A DNA stretch of 64,000 nucleotides from assembly GCA_016793775.1 (NCBI GenBank), contig JAEULK010000089.1, positions 62,001 through 126,000 of the forward strand. Reading direction: 5' to 3'. Positions 45,308 to 53,334 of the stretch are shown in pieces. Under the pieces are notes generated by a model, which saw nothing but the letters and a program-made list of their open reading frames with translations, had not been told where the DNA came from and searched no databases. A program made the translations under genes and the position numbers. This DNA is from Sphingopyxis sp. GTDB lineage: Bacteria > Pseudomonadota > Alphaproteobacteria > Sphingomonadales > Sphingomonadaceae. How positions within the stretch are numbered: position 1 is the stretch's first letter; the number at the start of each line of letters is the position of its first letter.

Positions 45308-45479
45308 CGCGCCTCGATTGCGCGATTGGGGATGCTTTGCAAGCATGGCTTGCACGGCGCCACGCGCGCGTTAAGGAAGGTGGACATTTTCGGGGGCAGG
45401 GAATCGGGGCGCCGGTGTGTTTGCGGTATCCGCGCCCGAGGGGACTTCTCCCGCACGAGCATTTAGGATGGCGGAATAA

Positions 45480-46595
45480 ATGAAAGCGACGATTGAACGC
45501 GCGGTACTGTTGAAGAGCCTCGGCCATGTCCAGTCGGTGGTCGAGCGGCGCAATACCATCCCGATCCTATCGAACGTGCTGATCGAGGCCGATGCGTCGG
45601 GCCAGCTGAAACTGATGGCGACCGACCTCGACTTGCAGGTCGTCGAGACGATCGCGGCAAAAGTCGAAACCCCCGGCACCACCACCGTGTCGGCGCACAC
45701 TTTGTTCGAAATCGCCCGCAAGCTGCCCGAGGGTGCCGAGGTCAGCCTCGCCGCCGCCGAGGGCAAGATGCAGGTCAAGGCAGGCCGCTCGAACTTCAAC
45801 CTGCCGACGCTGCCGCGCGACGATTTCCCGGTGATCGCCGAGGGCGAGCTGCCCACCAGTTTCGAGCTGCCGGTCGCCGAGCTGATCCAGATCATCGACA
45901 AGACGCGCTTCGCCATCTCGACCGAGGAGACGCGCTACTACCTCAACGGCATCTTCCTGCATGTTGCCGAGGATGCGAGCGGTCCGGTGTTGAAGGCCGC
46001 GGCGACCGACGGCCACCGTCTCGCCCGCTATACCGTCACGCGTCCCGAGGGCGCCAACGCGATGCCCGACGTGATCGTGCCGCGCAAATGCGTCGGCGAG
46101 ATTCGCAAGCTGCTCGACGAAGCCGAGGGCAATGTCGAGATCAGCCTGTCGGCGACCAAGATCCGCTTCCAGCTCGGTCATGCGGTACTGACCTCGAAAC
46201 TGATCGACGGCACCTTTCCCGACTACAGCCGCGTCATTCCGACCGCGAACGACAAATTGCTCAAGGTCGATCCGAAGAGCCTGTTCCAGGGCGTCGATCG
46301 CGTCTCGACTATCGCCAGCGAAAAGACCCGCGCGGTCAAGGTCGGTTTGGACAAGGATCGCATCACCCTGTCCGTGACGAGCCCCGAGAACGGCACCGCC
46401 GCCGAAGAACTCGCCGCCGCCTATGACAGCGAGGCGATGGAGATCGGCTTCAACGCGCGCTACCTCAGCGACATCCTCGGCCAGGTCGACGGCGACAATG
46501 TCGAGCTGCATCTGGCCGATGCCAACGCCCCGACGCTGATCCGCGAAAGCGAGAAGAGCCCGGCGCTTTATGTGCTGATGCCGATGCGGGTGTGA
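45480..46595 (+). CDS. dnaN: DNA polymerase III beta subunit (sliding clamp)
   Basis: A 371-aa ring-forming clamp that tethers DNA polymerase III. MKATIERAVLLKSLGHVQSVVERRNTIPILSNVLIEA is the typical N-terminus; GRSNFNLPTLPRDDFP, YYLNGIFLHV, ATDGHRLAR and the C-terminal YVLMPMRV (clamp-ligand groove) are all present, so the gene is intact. It is not beside dnaA or recF here, as is common in alphaproteobacteria. The stop overlaps the start of the small exported protein. Confidence 0.97.
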   Translation: MKATIERAVLLKSLGHVQSVVERRNTIPILSNVLIEADASGQLKLMATDLDLQVVETIAAKVETPGTTTVSAHTLFEIARKLPEGAEVSLAAAEGKMQVKAGRSNFNLPTLPRDDFPVIAEGELPTSFELPVAELIQIIDKTRFAISTEETRYYLNGIFLHVAEDASGPVLKAAATDGHRLARYTVTRPEGANAMPDVIVPRKCVGEIRKLLDEAEGNVEISLSATKIRFQLGHAVLTSKLIDGTFPDYSRVIPTANDKLLKVDPKSLFQGVDRVSTIASEKTRAVKVGLDKDRITLSVTSPENGTAAEELAAAYDSEAMEIGFNARYLSDILGQVDGDNVELHLADANAPTLIRESEKSPALYVLMPMRV

Positions 46596-47020
46596 TGCGC
46601 AGGGCTTTGATCTTGTCTGCTGCCTTGTCGGCGGCAGGTTCGGTTGCTCCAGCTCAAGCTCAGACGATAACTGATCAGGATCGCGCCGACGCGCGTTGCT
46701 TTGTGGTGCTACAGACGTTCAAGACGGTAGTGAAGGGCAACGGCAAACCCTTGCGAGTTGAAGATGAAGAGAAGCTCGATTTGATGAGCGTCTATTTCAT
46801 TGGCAAGCTGCGGAGCCGCCATTCCGCTTCGACCCCTATCGGCGCTATACTTACTCCCGAAGTGATCAAAGAAACGATGCTTAGTTTCGATGAACGTGCT
46901 GGTCCGTGCATTGCCGAGGGCAAGCAATACGATGCGGATTGGGCTGCGGTGATTTCCGTCATTGAAAATGCGGCAGAGCAGCTTGATGTGGAACGCGCAA
47001 AGCAGACTGTCAGGGAATAA
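46595..47020 (+). CDS. Small exported protein of unknown function, AT-richer than neighbours
   Basis: A 141-aa protein with a signal peptide (MRRALILSAALSAAGSVAPAQAQ) and a mature helical domain (QDRADARCFVVLQTFKTVVKG and ERAGPCIAEGKQYDADW with two Cys). Codon use is noticeably less GC-rich than in dnaN, suggesting more recent acquisition. Its ATG overlaps the dnaN stop (TGATG), so it is translationally coupled to the clamp gene. No family was recognised. Confidence 0.7.
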   Translation: MRRALILSAALSAAGSVAPAQAQTITDQDRADARCFVVLQTFKTVVKGNGKPLRVEDEEKLDLMSVYFIGKLRSRHSASTPIGAILTPEVIKETMLSFDERAGPCIAEGKQYDADWAAVISVIENAAEQLDVERAKQTVRE

Positions 47021-47070
47021 TTCGGCGCACCCTGCGGATTACAATGGCATCTATGTTTCGCCGTGCCGGC

Positions 47071-48414
47071 TCAACTACCCACCTTCGCCACCCGCCAGAT
47101 CACGCCGCCGGTATCGTCGGCGATCAGCGCGCTGCCGTCCTTGGCGACCTTGACGTCGGCCGGGCGGCCACGGGTGGTCTTGCCGTCCTTGGCGAGGAAC
47201 TGGTCGAGCAGGGTGATCGGCAGCACGTCCGCCGGGCGGCCGTTGGCGCCGAACTTCACGAACACCACGTCGTAACCCGACACCGGTTCGCGGTTCCACG
47301 ACCCGTGGCGGGCGATCAGCGCGCCGTTGGCGAAGCGATCGCCGAGGTCGAGGCCGGTGGTGAAGGTCATGCCGAGCGGCGCGGTGTGGGCGCCGAGCGC
47401 ATAGTCGGGGCGCTTGACATATTGGCGGCGATCCTCGGCCTCGGGTTCGACGCGCGGATCGACGAAGCCGCCCCAATAATACCAGGGCCAGCCGTAGAAA
47501 TCGCCCTCGTCGATATCGGAGAGATAGTCGGGGACGAGGTCGCTGCCGAGCATGTCGCGCTCGTTGACCACGGTCCACAGCTGGTCGCTGCCCGGATAGA
47601 AGGCGAGGCCGACGGGGTTGCGAATGCCCGCGGCGAAGGTGCGCATATATTTCTGTTCGGGGCGAACCTCGAGGATGCGGGCGCGGCGCGCTTCGCGGTT
47701 CATACCCTTTTCGCCGATATTGCTGTCGGCGCCGACCCCGATATAGAGCCAGCCGTTGGGCGCCGCGACCAGGCTCTTGGTCCAGTGGCGGTTGGTGCCC
47801 GCGGCGGGCAGATCGACGATCTTGCTCGGCTTGCCGCTCATTACGGTCTCGCCCTCGGTATAGGGGAAGGCGAGCAGCGCGTCGGTGTTGGCGACGTAGA
47901 GCGTCCTGCCGACTAGCGCGATGCCATAGGGCGAATTGAGGCCGGTGATGTACGCGGTCTTGACCTCGGCCTTGCCGTCGCCGTCGGCGTCGCGGAGCAG
48001 GCTGATGCGGTTCGCCGATTTGCCGCCGGCGCCCGCCTTGCTCATCATCCGGCCCATGACCTGACCCTCGATGCCCGAGGTGTCGCGCGGCGGGCTTTCG
48101 CTCTCGGCGACCAGTACGTCGCCATTGGGCAGGACGAAGATGGTGCGCGGATGCGCCAGCCCCTCGGCGAAGCGCGCGACGCTGAGTCCGGCGGCGGCGC
48201 GCGGCGCCTGGTCGGCGGGCCATTTGGTCGCTTCGGGCACGTTCATCGTCGGGATGGTCTGGGCGTTTTGCGGCGCCATCACCGGCACCCGTCCGCTCGT
48301 TTCGGCGGTCGATAGCGTCGCGACATCGGGGCGCGACAGGACGTAGAGCGTGATGCCGCCGACAATCAGGACCAGCAGCAGGGCGAGGAGGACATATTTC
48401 AGGATCTTGCGCAT
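47071..48414 (-). CDS. PQQ-dependent sugar/sorbosone dehydrogenase-like protein
   Basis: A 447-aa membrane-anchored protein (signal anchor ILKYVLLALLLVLIVGGITLYVLS) followed by a six-bladed beta-propeller of the soluble glucose/sorbosone dehydrogenase type: GLAHPRTIFVLPNGDVLVAES, GLNSPYGIALVGRTLYVANTD, the GIRNPVGLAFYP PQQ-contact loop, and the closing RGRPADVKVAKDGSALIADDTGGVIWRV. It likely oxidises a sugar or aldose in the periplasm if PQQ is available; substrate unknown. Confidence 0.9.
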   Translation of the reverse strand: MRKILKYVLLALLLVLIVGGITLYVLSRPDVATLSTAETSGRVPVMAPQNAQTIPTMNVPEATKWPADQAPRAAAGLSVARFAEGLAHPRTIFVLPNGDVLVAESESPPRDTSGIEGQVMGRMMSKAGAGGKSANRISLLRDADGDGKAEVKTAYITGLNSPYGIALVGRTLYVANTDALLAFPYTEGETVMSGKPSKIVDLPAAGTNRHWTKSLVAAPNGWLYIGVGADSNIGEKGMNREARRARILEVRPEQKYMRTFAAGIRNPVGLAFYPGSDQLWTVVNERDMLGSDLVPDYLSDIDEGDFYGWPWYYWGGFVDPRVEPEAEDRRQYVKRPDYALGAHTAPLGMTFTTGLDLGDRFANGALIARHGSWNREPVSGYDVVFVKFGANGRPADVLPITLLDQFLAKDGKTTRGRPADVKVAKDGSALIADDTGGVIWRVAKVGS

Positions 48415-48567
48415 GACGCCTGTCTACACGCGGCGGGCGCGGCGGCAAAGAGGCGAAACGCGGGCGACCGATGGTTAACCGATGGGCGATCGCAATTAAC
48501 CTTACCCGGTTGTTCAGCACTATTGGGAACGGCGCGGTGAGGCGGTGCGGATAGAGCGGTCGGCGAC

Positions 48568-48798
48568 ATGATCGGGGACACCATGCAGCTGCCAGCACCA
48601 TTTCTTTCCGACCGCGCCGCGGTGGACGACGCGCAGGCGCTGATCCGCGTCCATGGCGAGGAAGCGGGCTATGCGGCGGCGGCGCGCGCCGAGCAGTATC
48701 GCGTGCTCGGCAACCATATCCACTTCGCGCGCTGGCGTCAGATCGAGCGGCTGATCACCTATTTATCGGTCGACGATGTGCTGGGCACGGTACACTGA
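48568..48798 (+). CDS. Small conserved helical protein
   Basis: A 76-aa cytosolic protein, ending DDVLGTVH. The segment AVDDAQALIRVHGEEAGYAAAARAEQYRVLGNHIHFARWRQIERLITYLS is a three-helix pattern common to small uncharacterised sphingomonad proteins. An alternative start at 48583 (MQLPAPF) is also plausible. It stands alone between the divergent PQQ-type gene and the convergent argC; about 150 bp upstream hold no other gene. Confidence 0.65.
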   Translation: MIGDTMQLPAPFLSDRAAVDDAQALIRVHGEEAGYAAAARAEQYRVLGNHIHFARWRQIERLITYLSVDDVLGTVH

Positions 48799-48801
48799 TG
48801 C

Positions 48802-49722
48802 CTAGAGACGCAGCCCGGCCGTCTCGGGCAGCCCCGCCATGATGTTGAGATTCTGGACGCAAGCGCCGCTCGCGCCCTTGCCGAGATTGTCGAGCCGCGC
48901 GATCAGGCGCAACTGGGTGCCGTCGGCGCCGGCGTAGAGCATCAGCTCCATCGCATCGGTCGCGGCGTCTTGCTGGCGCAGCAGCAACTCGCTTTCATCG
49001 CCCGCGCGGCGCACGCTCACCAGCGGCGAGCCGGCGTAATGTGCCGCTAGCGCGTCATAAGCGGCATCGGCGGCCGGCGCGTCGAACGCCAGCGGTACCT
49101 CGACCAGCATGCCGCGATAGACTGGCGCCACGGCCGGGGCGAACAGCGGTGGATGGGCGAGGCCCGCGCCGGCCTGCATCTCGGGCACATGCTTGTGGCC
49201 GAGCGCCAGGCCGTAGCTGCGAAAGCCGATATCGGGCTCGGCCTCGAAACGCGCGATCAGTTCCTTGCCGCCGCCCGAATAGCCCGAGACGGCATTGACG
49301 CTGAGCCGGGCTTGCCCGTCGACGATGCCCGCCGCGACCAGTGGCGCGATCAATGCGAGGAAGCCGGTCGGGTAGCAGCCGGGGTTGCTGACTCGCGTCG
49401 CGGCGGCGATCGCGGCGCGCTGGCCAGGGTTCAGTTCGGGAAAGCCATAAGTCCAGCCCGGCGCGACGCGGTGCGCGGTCGAGGCGTCGATGACCTTGGT
49501 GCGGGTATTCGCGATCATGCCGACCGCCTCGATCGCAGCGGCGTCGGGCAGGCAGAGGATCACGACATCGGCATCGTTCAGCGCCTTGGCCCGCGCGGCG
49601 GCGTCCTTCCGCCGTGCTTCGTCGAGCGTGATCAGCGAAAATTCGCTCCGCCCCGCGAGCCGCTCGGCGATTTCGAGGCCCGTCGTTCCAGCCGCGCCGT
49701 CGATGAAAACCGTCTGCACCAT
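48802..49722 (-). CDS. argC: N-acetyl-gamma-glutamyl-phosphate reductase (short type)
   Basis: NADPH-dependent reductase of arginine synthesis that makes N-acetylglutamate semialdehyde; 306 aa, the short (type 2) form. The Rossmann motif FIDGAAGTTGLEI opens the protein. The nucleophile is in SNPGCYPTGFLALIAP (Cys near residue 117), with SGYSGGGKELI near 150 and the His region GHKHVPE near 185. The C40 peptidase gene ends 3 bp upstream, so they may share a transcript. Confidence 0.95.
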   Translation of the reverse strand: MVQTVFIDGAAGTTGLEIAERLAGRSEFSLITLDEARRKDAAARAKALNDADVVILCLPDAAAIEAVGMIANTRTKVIDASTAHRVAPGWTYGFPELNPGQRAAIAAATRVSNPGCYPTGFLALIAPLVAAGIVDGQARLSVNAVSGYSGGGKELIARFEAEPDIGFRSYGLALGHKHVPEMQAGAGLAHPPLFAPAVAPVYRGMLVEVPLAFDAPAADAAYDALAAHYAGSPLVSVRRAGDESELLLRQQDAATDAMELMLYAGADGTQLRLIARLDNLGKGASGACVQNLNIMAGLPETAGLRL

Positions 49723-49725
49723 GAT

Positions 49726-50667
49726 TTATCTCAGTCTTTTATAGCCGGTCACCGGCGGCTCATGTCCCTTCGCGGCCGAGCGTGCGATCACATCGGCCAG
49801 CGGCTCCACCTTCACTGCCATCCATCGTCGGCTGGCGTGGATGAGGTTGGCGGCGTCGGCCATGATGCCGACATGGCCGGGGAAAAAGACGAGGTCGCCG
49901 CGCTGGAGCGCCGAAGGATCGACATCCTTGTCGGCGCCGAGTGAGGCGAGCTGCAGGTCGCTGTCGCGCGGCAATTGCACGCCCGCCGACGCCCAGGCGA
50001 GCTGGATAAGCCCGGAGCAGTCGATGCCGGCGCCGGTGCGCCCGCCCCACAGATAGGGCGCGTCGATAAGGCCCTCGGCGACCGCGGCGGCGTCCTTCTC
50101 CTCGGCATCGGCTTCGACCATCGCCGCCAGCGGCAGATAGCCATGTGCGGTCGCCAGCCATTCGTCATTGGGTTCGCCCATCACCAGCGCGCCGCGCGGC
50201 AGCACCGCCGATCCGCCGCTTGCGGCGTCGGGGGCGCTATGGAGCAAAGCCTCGCTCGCGCGCACGCGGTGCGTCGGGGCGATCGGAGCGCCGAGCGCGT
50301 CGGCAGCGAGATAGCCGACATAATGGTCGGCGAGGCAATAGCCCCAGGCCCAGCCGCCGGTGAGGTCGAGCAAAGCAAAGCTTTCGCCATAAAGCAAGGC
50401 GCTCGTCTGGTCGGCTTTGAGCGAGGGCGCGCCGCGCAGCACCACCGAAGGCAGCACGCAACTGCTCATCATCGGGGCGGCGTAATGCGGGGCGAAATGC
50501 TGGCCGGCGACGGCGATATCGGCAAGGTCGGGGCGGATCGCGACGATGCGCGGATCATAGGCCTGCGACGTGCCGGTCAGGCCGAAATGGTCGCGTCCCG
50601 CACCGACGGCGCCGGGGCGCCCCATGCGGATACGGCTTGCCGCCGGATGTTCGTCCTCTGCTGTCAC
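49726..50667 (-). CDS. C40 (NlpC/P60) family peptidase
   Basis: A 313-aa peptidoglycan-peptide hydrolase: an SH3-like N-terminal half (about 60-190) for wall binding and a C-terminal NlpC/P60 domain with the catalytic Cys in GIDCSGLIQLAW, His in FFPGHVGIMAD and the third residue in NLIHASRRW. No signal peptide was seen, and an exported form would need another start, so a cytosolic recycling role (YkfC/dipeptidyl-peptidase VI-like) is a possibility. Neighbours are argC and an M17 aminopeptidase. Confidence 0.87.
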   Translation of the reverse strand: MTAEDEHPAASRIRMGRPGAVGAGRDHFGLTGTSQAYDPRIVAIRPDLADIAVAGQHFAPHYAAPMMSSCVLPSVVLRGAPSLKADQTSALLYGESFALLDLTGGWAWGYCLADHYVGYLAADALGAPIAPTHRVRASEALLHSAPDAASGGSAVLPRGALVMGEPNDEWLATAHGYLPLAAMVEADAEEKDAAAVAEGLIDAPYLWGGRTGAGIDCSGLIQLAWASAGVQLPRDSDLQLASLGADKDVDPSALQRGDLVFFPGHVGIMADAANLIHASRRWMAVKVEPLADVIARSAAKGHEPPVTGYKRLR

Positions 50668-50742
50668 TTTTTGTCTCGATAATCTGTCAAAACCGCCGTC
50701 CGGCGCTCAATCGCGGCGCATTAGACCGCACCGGGTCGCCGA

Positions 50743-52155
50743 TCAAGCGGCATCGCCCTTGCGGCGGCGGTCGTAGCGGGCCTGCAGCATGGCCCATGTC
50801 GCGCGCATGCCGAGCGCCGCGCCGCCCTTGGGTCGCCCGTGCTTCGCCGAGGGCCGCCAAGCGAAGGTGTCGATATGCGCCCAAGCGATGCCGTCGGCCA
50901 CGAAACGCTTGAGAAACAGCGCCGCGGTGATCGTTCCGGCAAAGGCCGAAGATCCCGCATTGCCAAGGTCGGCGATGTCGGTTTCGAGCAGGTCGGCGTA
51001 ACCGTCCCACAGCGGCATCCGCCACATGGGGTCGTCGCGGTCGATGCCGCCTTTCAGCATCGCCTCGGCCAGTGCATCGTCATTGGCGAACAGCGGCGGC
51101 AGGTCGGGGCCGAGCGCAACGCGTGCGGCGCCGGTTAGCGTTGCAAAATCGACGATCAGTTCGGGCTCGTCCTCGCTCGCCTTGGTTAGCGCGTCGCCGA
51201 GGACGAGGCGGCCCTCTGCATCGGTGTTGCCGATCTCGACCGTGAGCCCGAGCCGGCTCTTGAGCACGTCGCCGGGGCGAAAGGCATCGGCCGAAATCGC
51301 ATTCTCCGCTGCGGCGACCAGACAGTGGAGCCGCACCGGCAGACCGCTGGCCATCACCAGTTCGGCGAGCGCCAGCACATGCGCCGCGCCGCCCATGTCC
51401 TTCTTCATCAGTCGCATCCCCGACGAAGGCTTGATGTCGAGCCCGCCGCTATCGAAGCTGATGCCCTTGCCGACGAGCGCGATGCGGGGATGGCTGTCCT
51501 TGCCCCAGACGATCTCGATCAGCCGCGGTGCATGATGCTTCGCCGCCGCGCGCCCGACCGCGTGGATCATCGGATAACCTTGTTCGAGCGCCTCGCCCTT
51601 GGTCACGGTCAGCTTGGCCCCATGCGCCTTGGCGATGCGTTCGGCTTCCTTTTCGATCGCGGCGGGCCCCATGTCGGCGGCGGGGGTGTTGACCATGTTG
51701 CGGACGAGCGCGGTCGCGCGCATTTCGGCGACCATCGGGGCGATCGCGCCGACATCGCTGGTCAGCAGCACGCGGGGTCCGCGCGCTTCGGCCCTGGGGC
51801 GATAACGGTCGAAACGATATTGCGCGCTCATCCAGCCGAACAGCGCCTTGCCGGGCTGCTCGCCTTCGACGCGGTAACGGCCCTCGGGCAGGATATGGCC
51901 CAGCTTGGCGAGGCACCAGGCCGACAGATCGCCGACCTTCGGCACCGTGGTGACGACGGCCCATTTTTCGGGATCGTCACCGGGCAGGACCGCATGCACG
52001 AACGGGTCGGGTTTGAAGCCCACGGCGGCGAGGTGGGCGCGTTCGCGTGCGCTGCGACCCTTGAGCCAGCCGTCATAGCTTTTCTTGTCGACGAGGTGGA
52101 TCGCGCGCGCGTCCTGCCCCTTGTCGGGCTGGATAAGGTCGGAATAGTCGGTCAT
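50743..52155 (-). CDS. Leucyl aminopeptidase family protein (M17)
   Basis: A 470-aa M17 metallo-aminopeptidase: KGISFDSGGLDIKPSSGMRLMKKDMGGAAHVLA binds the two metals, and NTDAEGRLVLGDALTKA is the family signature with metal-binding Asp/Glu and catalytic Arg. The N-terminal domain (about 1-170) is variable. It cleaves N-terminal residues from peptides in the cytosol. The neighbouring C40 peptidase suggests a joint role in peptide or muropeptide breakdown. Confidence 0.93.
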   Translation of the reverse strand: MTDYSDLIQPDKGQDARAIHLVDKKSYDGWLKGRSARERAHLAAVGFKPDPFVHAVLPGDDPEKWAVVTTVPKVGDLSAWCLAKLGHILPEGRYRVEGEQPGKALFGWMSAQYRFDRYRPRAEARGPRVLLTSDVGAIAPMVAEMRATALVRNMVNTPAADMGPAAIEKEAERIAKAHGAKLTVTKGEALEQGYPMIHAVGRAAAKHHAPRLIEIVWGKDSHPRIALVGKGISFDSGGLDIKPSSGMRLMKKDMGGAAHVLALAELVMASGLPVRLHCLVAAAENAISADAFRPGDVLKSRLGLTVEIGNTDAEGRLVLGDALTKASEDEPELIVDFATLTGAARVALGPDLPPLFANDDALAEAMLKGGIDRDDPMWRMPLWDGYADLLETDIADLGNAGSSAFAGTITAALFLKRFVADGIAWAHIDTFAWRPSAKHGRPKGGAALGMRATWAMLQARYDRRRKGDAA

Positions 52156-52209
52156 TGGGATTTGCTAGGCCGGTGGGGAAACTTTGTCGATTCCCGGCGT
52201 TATTGGGGC

Positions 52210-53046
52210 ATGCCTATCCATGCGCCTTATCGCGTCGCCGCCGCGCTAGTCCCGGCGATCCTGCTCATCGCCGCCTGCTCGAACGAGCCCGCGCAGACCG
52301 AAGCTGACAAGGCCGCCGCCGCGACGGTGCCCGGCGCGCCGCCGGACGCGATCGAGGATGTGAAGACCGCCAATGCCACGGCCTCCGACGTCAAGGACAG
52401 CAGCGACCTGATGGAATTCGCCTACAGCTATCCCAAGGAAGCCGCCCAAATCGCGAAGCTCGCGGAATGGCTCGACAACGACCGCGCGACTAGGCGCGAC
52501 GCGCTGATCGCGGAATCGCGCCGCGACCAGGCGCTCGCGCAGAAAGAGGGCTTTCCCTATCGCCCGCACAGCCATTTGCAGCGGTGGGAGCGCGTCACCG
52601 ACACCCCGCGTTTCCTCAGCCTGTCGAGCGAGATCGAAACCTATACCGGCGGCGCGCATGGCATGACGACGTTCGACACTTTGCTCTGGGATCGCAACAC
52701 GGGTGAAAAGCGCGCGCCGCTCGACCTGTTCACCAGCGGCGCGGCGTTCGACGCGGCGATACGCAGCGACTATTGCGCCGCGATCAAGCGCGCGAAGCTG
52801 GCGAAGGGCATCCAGCCGCCGAGTGAACCCGATTCCGTGTTCGATGCCTGCCCGCCGGCGTCGGCGCAGACGGTGTGGCTCGGCTCGTCCGACCGGCGCC
52901 ATTTCGACCGGCTGACGATCGCGATCGCGCCCTATGAAATCGGCGCCTATGCCGAGGGTTATTACAAGATCAACGTGCCGGTGACCCCGGCGCTGGTTCG
53001 CGTGGTGAAGCCCGATTACGCGCGCGATTTCCTATCCGTTCGATAG
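52210..53046 (+). CDS. DUF3298/DUF4163-type lipoprotein (RsiV-like)
   Basis: A 278-aa lipoprotein (signal VAAALVPAILLIAAC, lipobox IAAC). After a disordered Ala/Asp linker it has a DUF4163-like region and the DUF3298 motif SSEIETYTGGAHGMTTFDTLLWDRNTGEKRAPLDLFTSG, ending in IAIAPYEIGAYAEGYYKINVPV. In other species this fold occurs in the lysozyme-binding anti-sigma factor RsiV, so cell-wall or lysozyme binding is possible. It is divergent from the aminopeptidase gene. Confidence 0.88.
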   Translation: MPIHAPYRVAAALVPAILLIAACSNEPAQTEADKAAAATVPGAPPDAIEDVKTANATASDVKDSSDLMEFAYSYPKEAAQIAKLAEWLDNDRATRRDALIAESRRDQALAQKEGFPYRPHSHLQRWERVTDTPRFLSLSSEIETYTGGAHGMTTFDTLLWDRNTGEKRAPLDLFTSGAAFDAAIRSDYCAAIKRAKLAKGIQPPSEPDSVFDACPPASAQTVWLGSSDRRHFDRLTIAIAPYEIGAYAEGYYKINVPVTPALVRVVKPDYARDFLSVR

Positions 53047-53073
53047 GGATGCTGGGCATAAAGGAGACTTCCG

Positions 53074-53256
53074 ATGCCAGCCAGGTCCAAAGCCCAGCAG
53101 AAAGCCGCCGGCGCGGCGCTCAGCGCCAAGCGTGGCAAGACGCCCAGGTCGAAGCTCAAGGGCGCATCGAAAGAGATGGCCGAGAGCATGACCGAGAAGC
53201 AGATGGAGGATGTCGCCAAAGGTTCGACCAAGGGCAAGCCCGAACATGTCGATTGA
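53074..53256 (+). CDS. DUF3008 small basic protein
   Basis: A 60-aa Lys/Ala-rich protein that matches the DUF3008 pattern MPARSKAQQKAAGAALSAKRG, SKLKGASKEMAESM and a C-terminal KGKPEHV. It has an ideal ribosome site (AAGGAG, 7 nt before ATG). Members are small, basic and likely unstructured; the function is unknown. It lies 28 bp after the DUF3298 gene and may be co-transcribed. Confidence 0.92.
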   Translation: MPARSKAQQKAAGAALSAKRGKTPRSKLKGASKEMAESMTEKQMEDVAKGSTKGKPEHVD

Positions 53257-53280
53257 GGAGTGGAGACTTTCCCCAAAGCA

Positions 53281-53311
53281 TAACCCCGGGCCATTTTCAG
53301 ACCCGGGGTTA
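53281..53311. terminator. Stem-loop between the DUF3008 gene and the cytochrome lipoprotein gene
   Basis: A perfect 10-bp stem (TAACCCCGGG/CCCGGGGTTA) with an 11-nt loop sits between two convergent genes. Neither side has a strong T tract, so it may be a factor-assisted or bidirectional terminator. Confidence 0.55.
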
Positions 53312-53334
53312 CGCGACTGCGACCCAGTGCAGCT

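Noticed and set aside
45308..45479. Replication origin near dnaN
   Set aside because: No cluster of DnaA boxes and no dnaA or recF gene nearby; dnaN alone is not evidence of an origin.
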